Below, one piece after another: positions 45,441 through 53,684 of a DNA stretch of 64,000 nt (positions are counted from its first letter, which is position 1; each line of letters begins with the position of its first letter). Location: positions 1 through 64,000 of the forward strand of contig JAFRIW010000028.1 in the NCBI GenBank assembly GCA_017432565.1. The letters run 5' to 3'. Position numbers and translations under genes: made by a program. Under the pieces are notes generated by a model. It saw only the letters and a list, made by a program, of their open reading frames with translations, did no database searches and was not told the origin of the DNA. The stretch comes from Lachnospiraceae bacterium (lineage in GTDB: Bacteria; Bacillota; Clostridia; Lachnospirales; Lachnospiraceae).

Positions 45441-46865
45441 TCAGACCTCGTCGAATACGACGTCCTCGCCGTGCAGGTAAGCCTGTACCTTATCCTCAAT
45501 CGGATCGTAAAGATCCGGCTTCACGCCGATGTACTTGCAGGCTTCATAGATGACCGGCACGACATCGCCGTGGATCGCGACACAGTGGTGAATGTACGGA
45601 CCCTCGACAACCTTTGCCTCCAGGCGTTTCAGGTTGGCAACTTCAACCCATACATAGGTGCCCTTGGTGAACGGGCCTTCGATGCCCTTCGCATGACCGA
45701 GCAGGATCGAGTACTCACCGTTGTCGCCGTCGAAGCGGACCAGGGACATCGGGCCGTGCTGTGCCTCCGCGGAGACGGCGCCGTTGTGCTTGAAGGCCAC
45801 CGGCACGCAGATTGTGGGCTTTTCTTTTGCGACGGAGATCGGCCACGGTCCGCAGTGCTGCAGGAGCTCGCCGTTCTCATTGTCAGGGTGCCTCACGGTC
45901 CAGTCGGAGAACATGCCGCGGCGCTCGTTCATGGCGGCAGCCTCGGTGATCAGCTGGGAAATTGCGCCGTGAATATCGGTCTCGCAGATGACCGGGATGC
46001 CGTCCTCGATCAGCAGGGAGTTGGCTGCGCAGGGCATGATGCCGATCTCGCCCTGCAGTGCGTTCCAGCACTGAATCGCAACTGCGTTGCAGCCATATTT
46101 TTCCGCGAGAGCTTTCATCGCAACCTTCAGGGCTGCCACGTTGGTCAGCAGTTCATCGGAGATCTGGCAGTTCATGTTCTCCTTGCAGTAAGCGACGACC
46201 TTGTCCACCTCTGTCTTCTCTTCCTTCCACTTGCGGATCTCGTCAGAAAGCTCCGGCAGCGGGATCGGGGAAAGCTGGATGTTGAACTTCTCGAGCAGCT
46301 CGCCCTCGTTGCACATAGTGCTCCAGAAATCAAACGGTCTGGGGCCGATCTGCAGAACTCTCGTCGAACGGAATACCTTCACGACATTACAGACTGCCAG
46401 GAAATCGCGCACGCCGCGCTCGAATTCCGGATCGGTCAGACGGCAGTTCGTCATATAGGTGAAGGGAACACCGAAGCGGCGCAGGACCTTGCCAGTCGCG
46501 AACAGTCCGCACTGGGAATCACGAAGCCGCATTCCGTCGGGCTCCGGACGCTCGTCTCTGGGGCCCCATAACAGCACCGGAACATTCAGTTCCTTCGCCA
46601 GTCTCGCACACTCGTACTCTGTTCCGAAATTCGCGTGGGGCAGGAACAGGCCGTCTACCTTCTCCGCCTTGAATTTCTCCGCGATGCGGATCCGGTCCGC
46701 GTCGTCATACAACAGACCTTCCTCATTGATGTCGGTGATATCGACATATTCGATCCCCAGCTCATTCAGACGCTCTCTGGTCAGATTCGCGTATTTGACC
46801 GCGTCCGGTGCGCTGAAGATACTCCGTCTTGTGGGTGCAAACCCCAGTCTGATTCTTGCTTTCAT
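45441..46865 (-). CDS. Sugar isomerase of the L-fucose/L-arabinose isomerase family
   Basis: 474 residues. The N-terminal part (MKARIRLGFAPTRRSIFSAP; GLFLPHANFGTEYECARLAK) and the C-terminal part (NALQGEIGIMPCAANSLL; IPVICETDIHGA) match the fucose-isomerase fold. E and D in CETDIHGA and a late histidine (GPYIHHCVAIHG) would bind the metal. The family converts aldoses to ketoses. As the first gene of an operon with an FGGY kinase and a split transketolase, it likely makes the ketose that the kinase phosphorylates. Its long upstream spacer holds a perfect 23-bp operator-like palindrome and array 2. Confidence 0.87.
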   Translation of the reverse strand: MKARIRLGFAPTRRSIFSAPDAVKYANLTRERLNELGIEYVDITDINEEGLLYDDADRIRIAEKFKAEKVDGLFLPHANFGTEYECARLAKELNVPVLLWGPRDERPEPDGMRLRDSQCGLFATGKVLRRFGVPFTYMTNCRLTDPEFERGVRDFLAVCNVVKVFRSTRVLQIGPRPFDFWSTMCNEGELLEKFNIQLSPIPLPELSDEIRKWKEEKTEVDKVVAYCKENMNCQISDELLTNVAALKVAMKALAEKYGCNAVAIQCWNALQGEIGIMPCAANSLLIEDGIPVICETDIHGAISQLITEAAAMNERRGMFSDWTVRHPDNENGELLQHCGPWPISVAKEKPTICVPVAFKHNGAVSAEAQHGPMSLVRFDGDNGEYSILLGHAKGIEGPFTKGTYVWVEVANLKRLEAKVVEGPYIHHCVAIHGDVVPVIYEACKYIGVKPDLYDPIEDKVQAYLHGEDVVFDEV

Positions 46866-47003
46866 GAATTCCCTCCCGATTCCTTTTTCCTGTTGCTGCT
46901 ATTCGTTGTACTCTGCTGAGTGTTTCTGTACTGAAACTCTGTTTCTGTGGAGACGGCCTTTCCGTGCTGCGGTAAAACCTGCACATCCTGCTCTCCGATT
47001 CTT

Positions 47004-47009
47004 AGTATA
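47004..47009 (-). promoter_or_regulatory. Candidate -10 box of the isomerase operon
   Basis: On the minus strand this reads TATACT, about 140 bp before the isomerase start. No good -35 box is present 17 bp upstream, as expected for a promoter needing an activator. The adjacent palindrome at 47038-47060 overlaps or lies just behind the expected -35 region. Confidence 0.3.
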
Positions 47010-47037
47010 TCGGGTCTTCAGCTAAATATCTCTACCT

Positions 47038-47060
47038 AATTTAGTAAAATTTACTAAATT
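47038..47060. promoter_or_regulatory. Perfect 23-bp palindrome, likely operator
   Basis: AATTTAGTAAA (47038-47048), a central A, and TTTACTAAATT (47050-47060) form a perfect inverted repeat. Further CTAAAT words lie on both sides (near 47021 and 47065). It sits upstream of the isomerase, transketolase and kinase operon. The TTAGT-N7-ACTAA core resembles operators of ROK-type sugar repressors, but no such regulator gene is in the window. Confidence 0.6.
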
Positions 47061-47131
47061 TTCAACTAAATTTCCGGTTCCTGCGCTTCAGCCGCATGCC
47101 CTTCCTGTATCAGAACGCGTTTTTTCATTTA

Positions 47132-47422
47132 TTGATCTCTATTCTTGCTTTATCGGAAAACAGGTACAATTTCTTCGGCCTGCAAATTCCACAGCAACAG
47201 GAAATTTGTACTCTTTTCCCCATTCTCTGAAGCTCAGGTACAATTTCCGGAGGCTGTCCTCCCGGAAATTCAGGCAAGGCAGAAATCTAAGATAAAATAA
47301 CTGTACTCAGATTCAGAAATCACATCGGATGAGTACAACCACGCTTTTCCAACCCCTTCAAATACATAAGTTCACATAAATTATTTGAACCTGCTTTCCC
47401 GATTTATGCTGACCAGGTACAA
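47132..47422. repeat. Phased dyad array, copy 2 (four 38-bp units)
   Basis: Half-sites are: unit 1 TTGATC 47132/GTACAA 47164; unit 2 TTGTAC 47206/GTACAA 47238; unit 3 CTGTAC 47301/GTACAA 47333; unit 4 TTGAAC 47385/GTACAA 47417. Each unit spans 38 bp, and starts are 74, 95 and 84 bp apart, exactly as in copy 1 (22001-22291). Across the unit 4 region (47368-47422) 40 of 55 bases match copy 1. In the two pairs whose left arm differs between copies, the change is not matched by a compensating change in the right arm, which speaks against an RNA stem. It lies in the 724-bp gap upstream of the isomerase operon and after the GH43 gene. Confidence 0.82.
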
Positions 47423-47443
47423 TCACTGATTTCCATCGTCATT

Positions 47444-47514
47444 CCTGACCACAAACCTGACCACAAACCTGACCACAACCTGATCACATTCCCGGCCGCA
47501 AACCTGACCACAAA
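47444..47514. repeat. Tandem 12-bp repeat, about six units
   Basis: Consensus CCTGACCACAAA. Units start at 47444, 47456, 47468 (11 bases), 47479 (CCTGATCACATT), 47491 (CCCGGCCGCAAA) and 47503. Three are perfect and three degenerate. It lies between array 2 and the GH43 terminator. Units are too short and too continuous for CRISPR. Confidence 0.85.
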
Positions 47515-47516
47515 CA

Positions 47517-47545
47517 AGTCCCGGCACCCTGAAGGTGCCGGGACT
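47517..47545 (-). terminator. Intrinsic terminator of the GH43 operon
   Basis: AGTCCCGGCACC (47517-47528) and GGTGCCGGGACT (47534-47545) form a perfect 12-bp GC-rich stem with a five-base loop. On the minus strand TTGTTTGTGG follows. It lies 44 bp after the GH43 stop codon and ends the locus E operon. Confidence 0.8.
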
Positions 47546-47589
47546 GTACTTCCGACTATTGCTTCAGAAAAGAAATCACTTTACTGAAC

Positions 47590-49422
47590 TCACTTCACTT
47601 CCACACAGGTTCCCTCGGTGATGCCGCACTCATTGAACGCATCCACGCGGACAAAATAGCCGCGGCCCTTCACCAGGGCGCCGATGCGCTGCTTCTCTCC
47701 GAAGATCATATAGCTGTGATACAGCTTGTCCGGCGCAGAGCCGAACAGGATGTTGTAGCCGACAGTATCGCCGCGCTCTGAAGTCACTTCCACTTCCATG
47801 TCCAGGTCGCCGGTGCGGACTGCCGTGAACGTCGGGACTGCAGGCAGCGGTCCTTCGGCCTTTCCGAATACGCGCAGGCCGGAGATGCACGGAATCTGAT
47901 CGTAAGGCACCTGCATCTGCGTCAGCTTCAGATAGCGGACCTGAATGCCGTCCTCGCGCACCACAAGATCGTGCGGCAGATCCGTCTGTGCCTGAGACTT
48001 GTCCTCGATCACAAACCAGCCGTCCTCGTCCGCAGGGCTCCCCCCGGTCTTGCCCAGGAGCTTCCACTGTGTCGGATGCTGCTGCTCGTCGATATAGCGG
48101 GCCTGAACCGTCCCGCGGATCTCACCGGGAACCGGAATGTCGATGCCGTCGTCCGCAAAATTGATCTGAATCGCGCGCACATCATAAACCTTACCCAGAT
48201 CGAGCACGACCCACTCGCTCTTATCCGCTGTGGCCGGGCGCCACCAGGTCTGTACATTTTCCTGCGAAACGGCGTCCGCGCTGTATCCCTCCATGCAGGA
48301 AGAAGCGCAGGCCGGTTTGCCGCCGGAAAGCAGCATCCACGCGGGCTTCGCCCACGGATCATCAGCATCACCGGTCCCGTCGCCGACTGCGATCGGCCAG
48401 TCGCCGTAGCGCTGGTTGCAGAACAGCTCGCCGTCCGTGTCGAAGCCGGCCGGCCAGATGCCGACGCGCCGCTCGAAGCTGAAATTCTTGCTGATGCGGC
48501 CGGTCGCCGTGTGCCACAGCCGCCCCTGCAGATCTTCCATCGTCGAGCCGTGTCCCGCGCCCGGGATAAATCCGCCCGGCTTGTAGGAATACGGATTATT
48601 CTCCGCGAGAACAAACTCGCCCAGCGGGGAATCGCTCACATAGACGCCGTCGCCGTAAATGTTAAACTCCGTGCCCGGAAAGGCATACTGCAGGTAATAC
48701 TTCCCGTCGTGCTTGTCCATCCAGGCGCCTTCAATATAAGGCATGCCGGTCATCATCCCGCGCAGCATCGGCATCAGCTCCTGCGGAGCCTGCTCCGGCG
48801 TCAGCCCCTGACGAGCAAGAAATCCTTCGACTGCCCTGTCCAGCGCTTCACCGCTTATAATCGGCCTGGTGTGATCCTCGCCGCCGCGCTCATAGCCCTT
48901 CGTGTCCGGGTCGCCGGCCAGCAGGCCCTTCGGCTCTGTAATCGGCAGAAACGTCTCCGGATCCAGCTCCACGCCCCAGATCGGATCGGTGTTGGTGCAG
49001 CCATAATAGAAATACACGCGCCCGTCGTCGTCAAAGAACAGGTTCGGATCCCAGAACGGGAAATTGCCTTCGATCTTCTCATAAGGGCCGTTCTCGATAT
49101 CCTTCGTGCGCCACCGGTCGCAGACCTCATCGCGCCTGGATGCGCAGAAATAGACATAATCGCCCCGCACACGCACATCCGGTGCGTAGTCATAAAGCGG
49201 CAGCTCCTCCGGAAGCCGGATGCTGTGCCACTCGGCCATATCCTCCGAGACCCAGGCCGAGAGATTCATGGACGGAAAAATATAATACTTTCCTTTGAAC
49301 TGAATCATGGACGGGTCCGCCGCCTCGCGGCCGATCTCAATCGCGCCGCCTCTTCTCGGATCTTTATTGAACTGATAGCGGTAATCCACATTCAGCGGGT
49401 TGCAGTAATATTTCGTACTCAT
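47590..49422 (-). CDS. GH43-type glycosidase with discoidin and fibronectin-like domains
   Basis: 610 residues without signal peptide. Five-bladed propeller with base D36 (AADPSMIQF), D125 (FWDPNLFFDDDG) and acid E231 (YIEGAWMDKHDGKYY). An extra segment (about 170-228) lies between the second and third catalytic residues. Residues about 375-525 look like a discoidin/F5-8C sugar-binding domain (VLDLGKVYDVRAIQINFADD) and the end is fibronectin-like. GH43 enzymes remove arabinose, xylose or galactose. It is the last gene of the locus E operon, 14 bp after the GH106-like gene. Confidence 0.87.
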   Translation of the reverse strand: MSTKYYCNPLNVDYRYQFNKDPRRGGAIEIGREAADPSMIQFKGKYYIFPSMNLSAWVSEDMAEWHSIRLPEELPLYDYAPDVRVRGDYVYFCASRRDEVCDRWRTKDIENGPYEKIEGNFPFWDPNLFFDDDGRVYFYYGCTNTDPIWGVELDPETFLPITEPKGLLAGDPDTKGYERGGEDHTRPIISGEALDRAVEGFLARQGLTPEQAPQELMPMLRGMMTGMPYIEGAWMDKHDGKYYLQYAFPGTEFNIYGDGVYVSDSPLGEFVLAENNPYSYKPGGFIPGAGHGSTMEDLQGRLWHTATGRISKNFSFERRVGIWPAGFDTDGELFCNQRYGDWPIAVGDGTGDADDPWAKPAWMLLSGGKPACASSCMEGYSADAVSQENVQTWWRPATADKSEWVVLDLGKVYDVRAIQINFADDGIDIPVPGEIRGTVQARYIDEQQHPTQWKLLGKTGGSPADEDGWFVIEDKSQAQTDLPHDLVVREDGIQVRYLKLTQMQVPYDQIPCISGLRVFGKAEGPLPAVPTFTAVRTGDLDMEVEVTSERGDTVGYNILFGSAPDKLYHSYMIFGEKQRIGALVKGRGYFVRVDAFNECGITEGTCVEVK

Positions 49423-49436
49423 TCACAGCTCTCCTT

Positions 49437-52208
49437 TCAGAATCTCCTGCACGACAGCGTCACGGTGCCGCTTATGCCGGACGGTGTCGTCACCGGCGGC
49501 TTTTCCATTCCCATCATCGTGAACCGGGTCGGGAAATCCCACGCTTCACGCTCCAGCGTCGTCGCAACCTCGATCCGGATCTCGTTTTCGCCGTTCTGCA
49601 GATACGGCGCCAGTTCAAACCGGTAGCCGGGCACAATCTGGATGCCGAGGCTCTCTCCGTTCACGAAGACTTCCACGCCCTCATACGCATCGCTGACCGA
49701 CAGGACAACGCTCTCCGGCACCGTCTCCATTGTGAGCTGCTTCTCGTAGCGCACCAGTCCGGAGAACTTCGGCTCCTCCTCGCCCAGCGCATCCGGCAGG
49801 TTCACCTGCTTTGCACCGGCAAAATCAGGATAGTCCAGCGGTTTGCAGATGCTCCGCGTCCAGCCCTTGGAGAAGTCGGCCGCGTCCTCGTCCGGTGCGG
49901 CAAAAGCCGCGGGAACCAGCGCATCCGCCGCCTCCTCTTCCTCGATGTCCGCCAGCTCTTCCGCCGAGACATCCGTGATCAGGAACAGGCTCTTCGACGG
50001 CTCGAGCATCAGCGGGAAGGCGGTTGTGCTGCCGTCCGATATGATCTCACCGAACTGATCCGCCGGCGCAGCCGTGTTGCTCCAGGCATCGTACCACGCG
50101 CCGCCGCGGTCGCCCCCGATGCGGATATTGCCCCGATAAACTTCGGTGCCTTCATTGACAATCATGTAGAAGTCGCGGCCGTTCTGATAGTGATAGATGC
50201 GGATCCGGTTATCCGCGGGCTCGATCGCCGCGTCGCCGATGCCCGCCTGTGCGAGCGCGCCGGCCAGCTCTTCGATGCTGACAACCTTCACGGCTTCCGC
50301 CAGCTCCTTAAGAACCGGATCGCCGTGACCGCCCTCGACGGTCGCCTCCGGCAGGGCCTGAATGAAGAAGACCGGGCAGCCTGATTTTGCCAGCGCTGCA
50401 CTGGCTGCTGCAGCGGCCTGCGGGATGTACTCCATGTAGGGAACGATCAGCGTGCTGTAGGTCTGTCCGCCCACGCGCAGCGTCTTCCCGCACTCCGCAT
50501 CATAGCTGCCAAGTCCTGCCCTGGCCGGATTCTTTTCCGCTTCCTGTGCGGCGTCCATGAAGACATCCGCCGGAATGAAATGATAATCGATCTGATGGTC
50601 GTAGAGTTCGATGGCGGGCTTCTGCAGATACATGAACTCACCGGCCCAGTCTGCCTCCGCATTGTAGAGGATAGCGGCCGGGATGACGGCCTTTCCGCAG
50701 CTGATCAGCGTGCAGACCCGGTTCATATACTTCATCAGCGCGCCGAAGTGACGGTACTGCGGATTGTGTCCGTGCGCGTAGAAGTGCGGCGGGCAGTCCG
50801 GATCCGGATATTCCTTCGCCGTAAAGGCGTGCGGGACATAGTTGTTGATGCCGCGGACCATCAGGTGGTCTGCGAGGTATTTCTCGAGGCGCACGCCCTC
50901 GGACCAGCCGTAGTTGCCGAAGATCTCACACATCGCGTCGCCGTGCTTTAAAGGATCGATAGCCGCCATGGAACCGGCCAGCTTGCCCAGTGTGTAGTGC
51001 CAGAACTCGCCGTCGCGGATCGGATTCATGAAGTCGCCGGGACCGATGTGTTCTCCCTGCGGCAGAACCTGTCCGCCGATGTCGTCGACGCCGGCCCAGT
51101 CCTGTCCGGCCAGACCGCGGAAATAATGACCCAGGCTCGAACCGGTGCGGGTGTGCTGGTGATTGTCCTCGATCAGATGTCCGATGTATTTCACGCCGTG
51201 CGCCCGGCACCAGTCGCCGACCTGGAAAGAAAAGCACTCCTTCACCTCCAGGGTGACGGCGTCCATGTAATTGCAGCGCACCATGGCCTGCAGATCTTTG
51301 TCAAAATCCTGCTCCCAGATCAGCGGCAGGAAGCGGCGATAGTCCGCGCCCCATTTTGCCTGAAGACGCGCGCCGACCGCGTCGGACCACGCCTCGTCGT
51401 CGAACTGACCGATCTTCTTCTCAAACTCATACAGATGGCCGTTGCCGATCTCCGGCTCGTCCGAGAAGAAGCCTGCGATCGTCTTGCCGAACTCCGCGCC
51501 GTAATGGGCAAAATGCGGCTCATAGACGGCTTCGATCAGCTTATGGCAGGATGTTTTGTCCATCATGTTGATGTAATTCCGGTGCGGGCCGCGGTTCCTG
51601 GTCAGATGCACGATGGCGATCTTCCAGCCCTCCGGATCCTCCGCCGGCGCAGTGAAGGTGATCACGCCGTCCTCGGCCGCATCCGTCAGGTCGATCAGCT
51701 GCGCGCTGTTCCCGCCTTCCCGGATCGCCGTGACGCTGACCAGCCGGTCGTCGTCAAAAGTCCGCATCTTTGAAGGATCGACGATATAGCCCTCAATCTG
51801 CGTCGGCTGCCAGGGTTCCGCCTGCTGATAATCACTCAGACGAAGAACCGCTTTTCCGCCTTCGGCCGGCACATACTGCACGACCAGGCTCTGCCTGCAC
51901 AGGGACGCATCCGCATCCTCCAGCGCACCGTTCGCGTAACCGGTCGGGAAGTGTGCATCGTCCAGGATCCACACCTGCATGCCGAGTTCTTTCGCCTCCC
52001 CGATGATGGCGTCCATGTCCTCCCACCACTTCGGCCCGCAGAAATCCGGATGCGGTCTCGACTCGACGCAGACCGCGCCGATATTCGCATCGTGAATCAC
52101 ATGCATGTACTTTTTCAGTGTCTCCGGATCCTCTCCGTGCTGCCAGAAGAACGGAAGAATATGATTGTCTTCCTGGCCCTGTAATACCCGCTCCAATACC
52201 TGACTCAT
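49437..52208 (-). CDS. Large GH106-like glycoside hydrolase
   Basis: 923 residues from ATG 52208, with AAAGGGGA upstream. The N-terminal TIM-barrel region reads LPFFWQHGEDPETLKKYMHV, ESRPHPDFCGPKWWEDMD and ILDDAHFPTGYANGAL, a pattern seen in proteins annotated as GH106-like alpha-L-rhamnosidases or unclassified hydrolases. Acidic candidates lie in FFSDEPEIGNG and IGHLIEDNHQHT. The C-terminal region has a GH2-type sugar-binding sandwich (VSDAYEGVEVFVNGESLG). There is no signal peptide. I am confident it is a glycosidase, less so of rhamnose as its sugar. Confidence 0.75.
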   Translation of the reverse strand: MSQVLERVLQGQEDNHILPFFWQHGEDPETLKKYMHVIHDANIGAVCVESRPHPDFCGPKWWEDMDAIIGEAKELGMQVWILDDAHFPTGYANGALEDADASLCRQSLVVQYVPAEGGKAVLRLSDYQQAEPWQPTQIEGYIVDPSKMRTFDDDRLVSVTAIREGGNSAQLIDLTDAAEDGVITFTAPAEDPEGWKIAIVHLTRNRGPHRNYINMMDKTSCHKLIEAVYEPHFAHYGAEFGKTIAGFFSDEPEIGNGHLYEFEKKIGQFDDEAWSDAVGARLQAKWGADYRRFLPLIWEQDFDKDLQAMVRCNYMDAVTLEVKECFSFQVGDWCRAHGVKYIGHLIEDNHQHTRTGSSLGHYFRGLAGQDWAGVDDIGGQVLPQGEHIGPGDFMNPIRDGEFWHYTLGKLAGSMAAIDPLKHGDAMCEIFGNYGWSEGVRLEKYLADHLMVRGINNYVPHAFTAKEYPDPDCPPHFYAHGHNPQYRHFGALMKYMNRVCTLISCGKAVIPAAILYNAEADWAGEFMYLQKPAIELYDHQIDYHFIPADVFMDAAQEAEKNPARAGLGSYDAECGKTLRVGGQTYSTLIVPYMEYIPQAAAAASAALAKSGCPVFFIQALPEATVEGGHGDPVLKELAEAVKVVSIEELAGALAQAGIGDAAIEPADNRIRIYHYQNGRDFYMIVNEGTEVYRGNIRIGGDRGGAWYDAWSNTAAPADQFGEIISDGSTTAFPLMLEPSKSLFLITDVSAEELADIEEEEAADALVPAAFAAPDEDAADFSKGWTRSICKPLDYPDFAGAKQVNLPDALGEEEPKFSGLVRYEKQLTMETVPESVVLSVSDAYEGVEVFVNGESLGIQIVPGYRFELAPYLQNGENEIRIEVATTLEREAWDFPTRFTMMGMEKPPVTTPSGISGTVTLSCRRF

Positions 52209-52244
52209 TCGCTGATCCCCTTTCTTATACTTTCTTTCATAAAC

Positions 52245-52280
52245 GTGAAACGGGGGTGAGACGGGTCTGACCCGTTTCAC
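52245..52280 (-). terminator. Intercistronic hairpin before the GH106-like gene
   Basis: GTGAAACGGG (52245-52254) pairs with CCCGTTTCAC (52271-52280); an alternative inner stem is ACGGGT/ACCCGT (52261-52266/52270-52275). No long T-run follows. It lies in the 96-bp gap between GH1 and GH106-like genes and may divide the message. Confidence 0.5.
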
Positions 52281-52304
52281 TCCCGCTGTAAACAATATTC
52301 TTTT

Positions 52305-53615
52305 TCAGCCGATCTGCTTCGCGTAGCTGCCCAGCAGCGCAAGCGACGGCTTGGGCGTGCGCTTCTGCGTGCTGCGGTCCACTGCAATCAGACCGAAGGT
52401 CATGGAGAAGCCTTTCTGCCATTCAAAATTATCCATCAGGCTCCAGTGCATATAGCCTTTGACCGGAATGCCGTCCGCAAGGCAGTTCTGAACGCCTTCC
52501 AGGGCGGTCCGGATAAAGGCGCAGCGTCTTTCGTCATCTGCCGTGCCGATGCCGTTCTCCGTCACGATGATGTCGATCGGGAGCTCTGCGTGGACTCTGC
52601 GGATGACATGTTCGAGCGCCTCCGGATAATACTCATAATCCATCTGTGTCAGCTCGGCGCCCTCCGGCGCTGCCATCACGCCCTCCGCGTCGTAGCGCGA
52701 GCGCGTGTAATTCTGCAGGCCGAAGAAATCGTCGTCTTTGATATACGGAATATAGTGGGCGAACTCCTCATCCCACTCGGCCGCTGCGTTCTCTTCGCCG
52801 CCCGGGACAGCCTGGATATCATGCACGCTGAGCGTGACGCCGATCTTCAGATGCGGGCATTTTGCCTTCATGGCATCCCTGGCCGCCTCGTGCGCCCGCA
52901 TGACCAGCCGGTCGCCCTCTTCGGAGAGGCCGGAAACAAAGGTCTTGGGCTGCGGTGTCCCGAAGATTTCCATATTTTCGACGGCTGCCAGCTTCTGGCG
53001 CTCCATCATGGCATCGAGGTTCAGGCCCACCTGGACTTCGCCTTCTTTTGCACCCGCACCGGCATTCTGCGCAGCAGCTGCCTGCGCCGCCATCATCTGC
53101 TTCATGAAGCGCTTGATCAGCGCGCCGACCTGCAGGCCCATGTTGGCCTCGTTGATCGTGCAGACATACTCCATTTCGTCGCCGAGCTTCTCCGCGACGT
53201 ACTCGCAGTAGCGGCGGAAATACTCCACCGTGCTCTCCGCTTCCCAGCCGCCCTCGCGGATCAGCCAGACCGGGCTGGTGAAGTGCATCATCGTCACGAT
53301 CGGCGTGACGCCGTATTTCTTACAGCAGCGGATCACGCTGCGATAGTGCCCGATCTCCTTCTCGTCAAACTGTCCCTTTTCCGGCTCGATCCTCGCCCAC
53401 TCGATCGAAAAACGGTAGGCGTTCAGCCCCGCCTCTGCGAGCATCCGGATATCATCCTCATAGCGGTTGTAATGATCACAGGCATCCCCGGACGGCTCCA
53501 CAAAGCTCGTGTACTTCATGTGCTCCATTGCCCAGTAATCACTGTTAATATTGTTTCCCTCCACCTGATGCGCGGCAGTCGCACTGCCAATCATAAAGCC
53601 TTTCGGAAAGCTCAT
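52305..53615 (-). CDS. GH1 beta-glycosidase with an internal Ala/Gln-rich insert
   Basis: 436 residues. GH1 barrel with N-terminal FPKGFMIGSATAAHQVEGN, acid/base E156 (CTINEANMG) and nucleophile E353 (IIVTENGIGTADD). Between them residues about 161-235 carry an unusual insert with RFMKQMMAAQAAAAQNAGAG and a charged helical part. The NEP motif of normal GH1 is NEA here. There is no signal peptide. Likely beta-glucosidase or 6-phospho-free beta-galactosidase; exact sugar unknown. It lies between GH2 and GH106-like genes in the locus E operon. Confidence 0.9.
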   Translation of the reverse strand: MSFPKGFMIGSATAAHQVEGNNINSDYWAMEHMKYTSFVEPSGDACDHYNRYEDDIRMLAEAGLNAYRFSIEWARIEPEKGQFDEKEIGHYRSVIRCCKKYGVTPIVTMMHFTSPVWLIREGGWEAESTVEYFRRYCEYVAEKLGDEMEYVCTINEANMGLQVGALIKRFMKQMMAAQAAAAQNAGAGAKEGEVQVGLNLDAMMERQKLAAVENMEIFGTPQPKTFVSGLSEEGDRLVMRAHEAARDAMKAKCPHLKIGVTLSVHDIQAVPGGEENAAAEWDEEFAHYIPYIKDDDFFGLQNYTRSRYDAEGVMAAPEGAELTQMDYEYYPEALEHVIRRVHAELPIDIIVTENGIGTADDERRCAFIRTALEGVQNCLADGIPVKGYMHWSLMDNFEWQKGFSMTFGLIAVDRSTQKRTPKPSLALLGSYAKQIG

Positions 53616-53684
53616 TTTGCAGCTCCTTTCCCTTGAACTTCAGTCCATAACAATACTCTGCATACCGTGAGAATTACTGAAGAT

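Noticed and set aside
47444..47514. Possible CRISPR array
   Set aside because: The repeats are 12 bp and directly adjacent, with no unique spacers.
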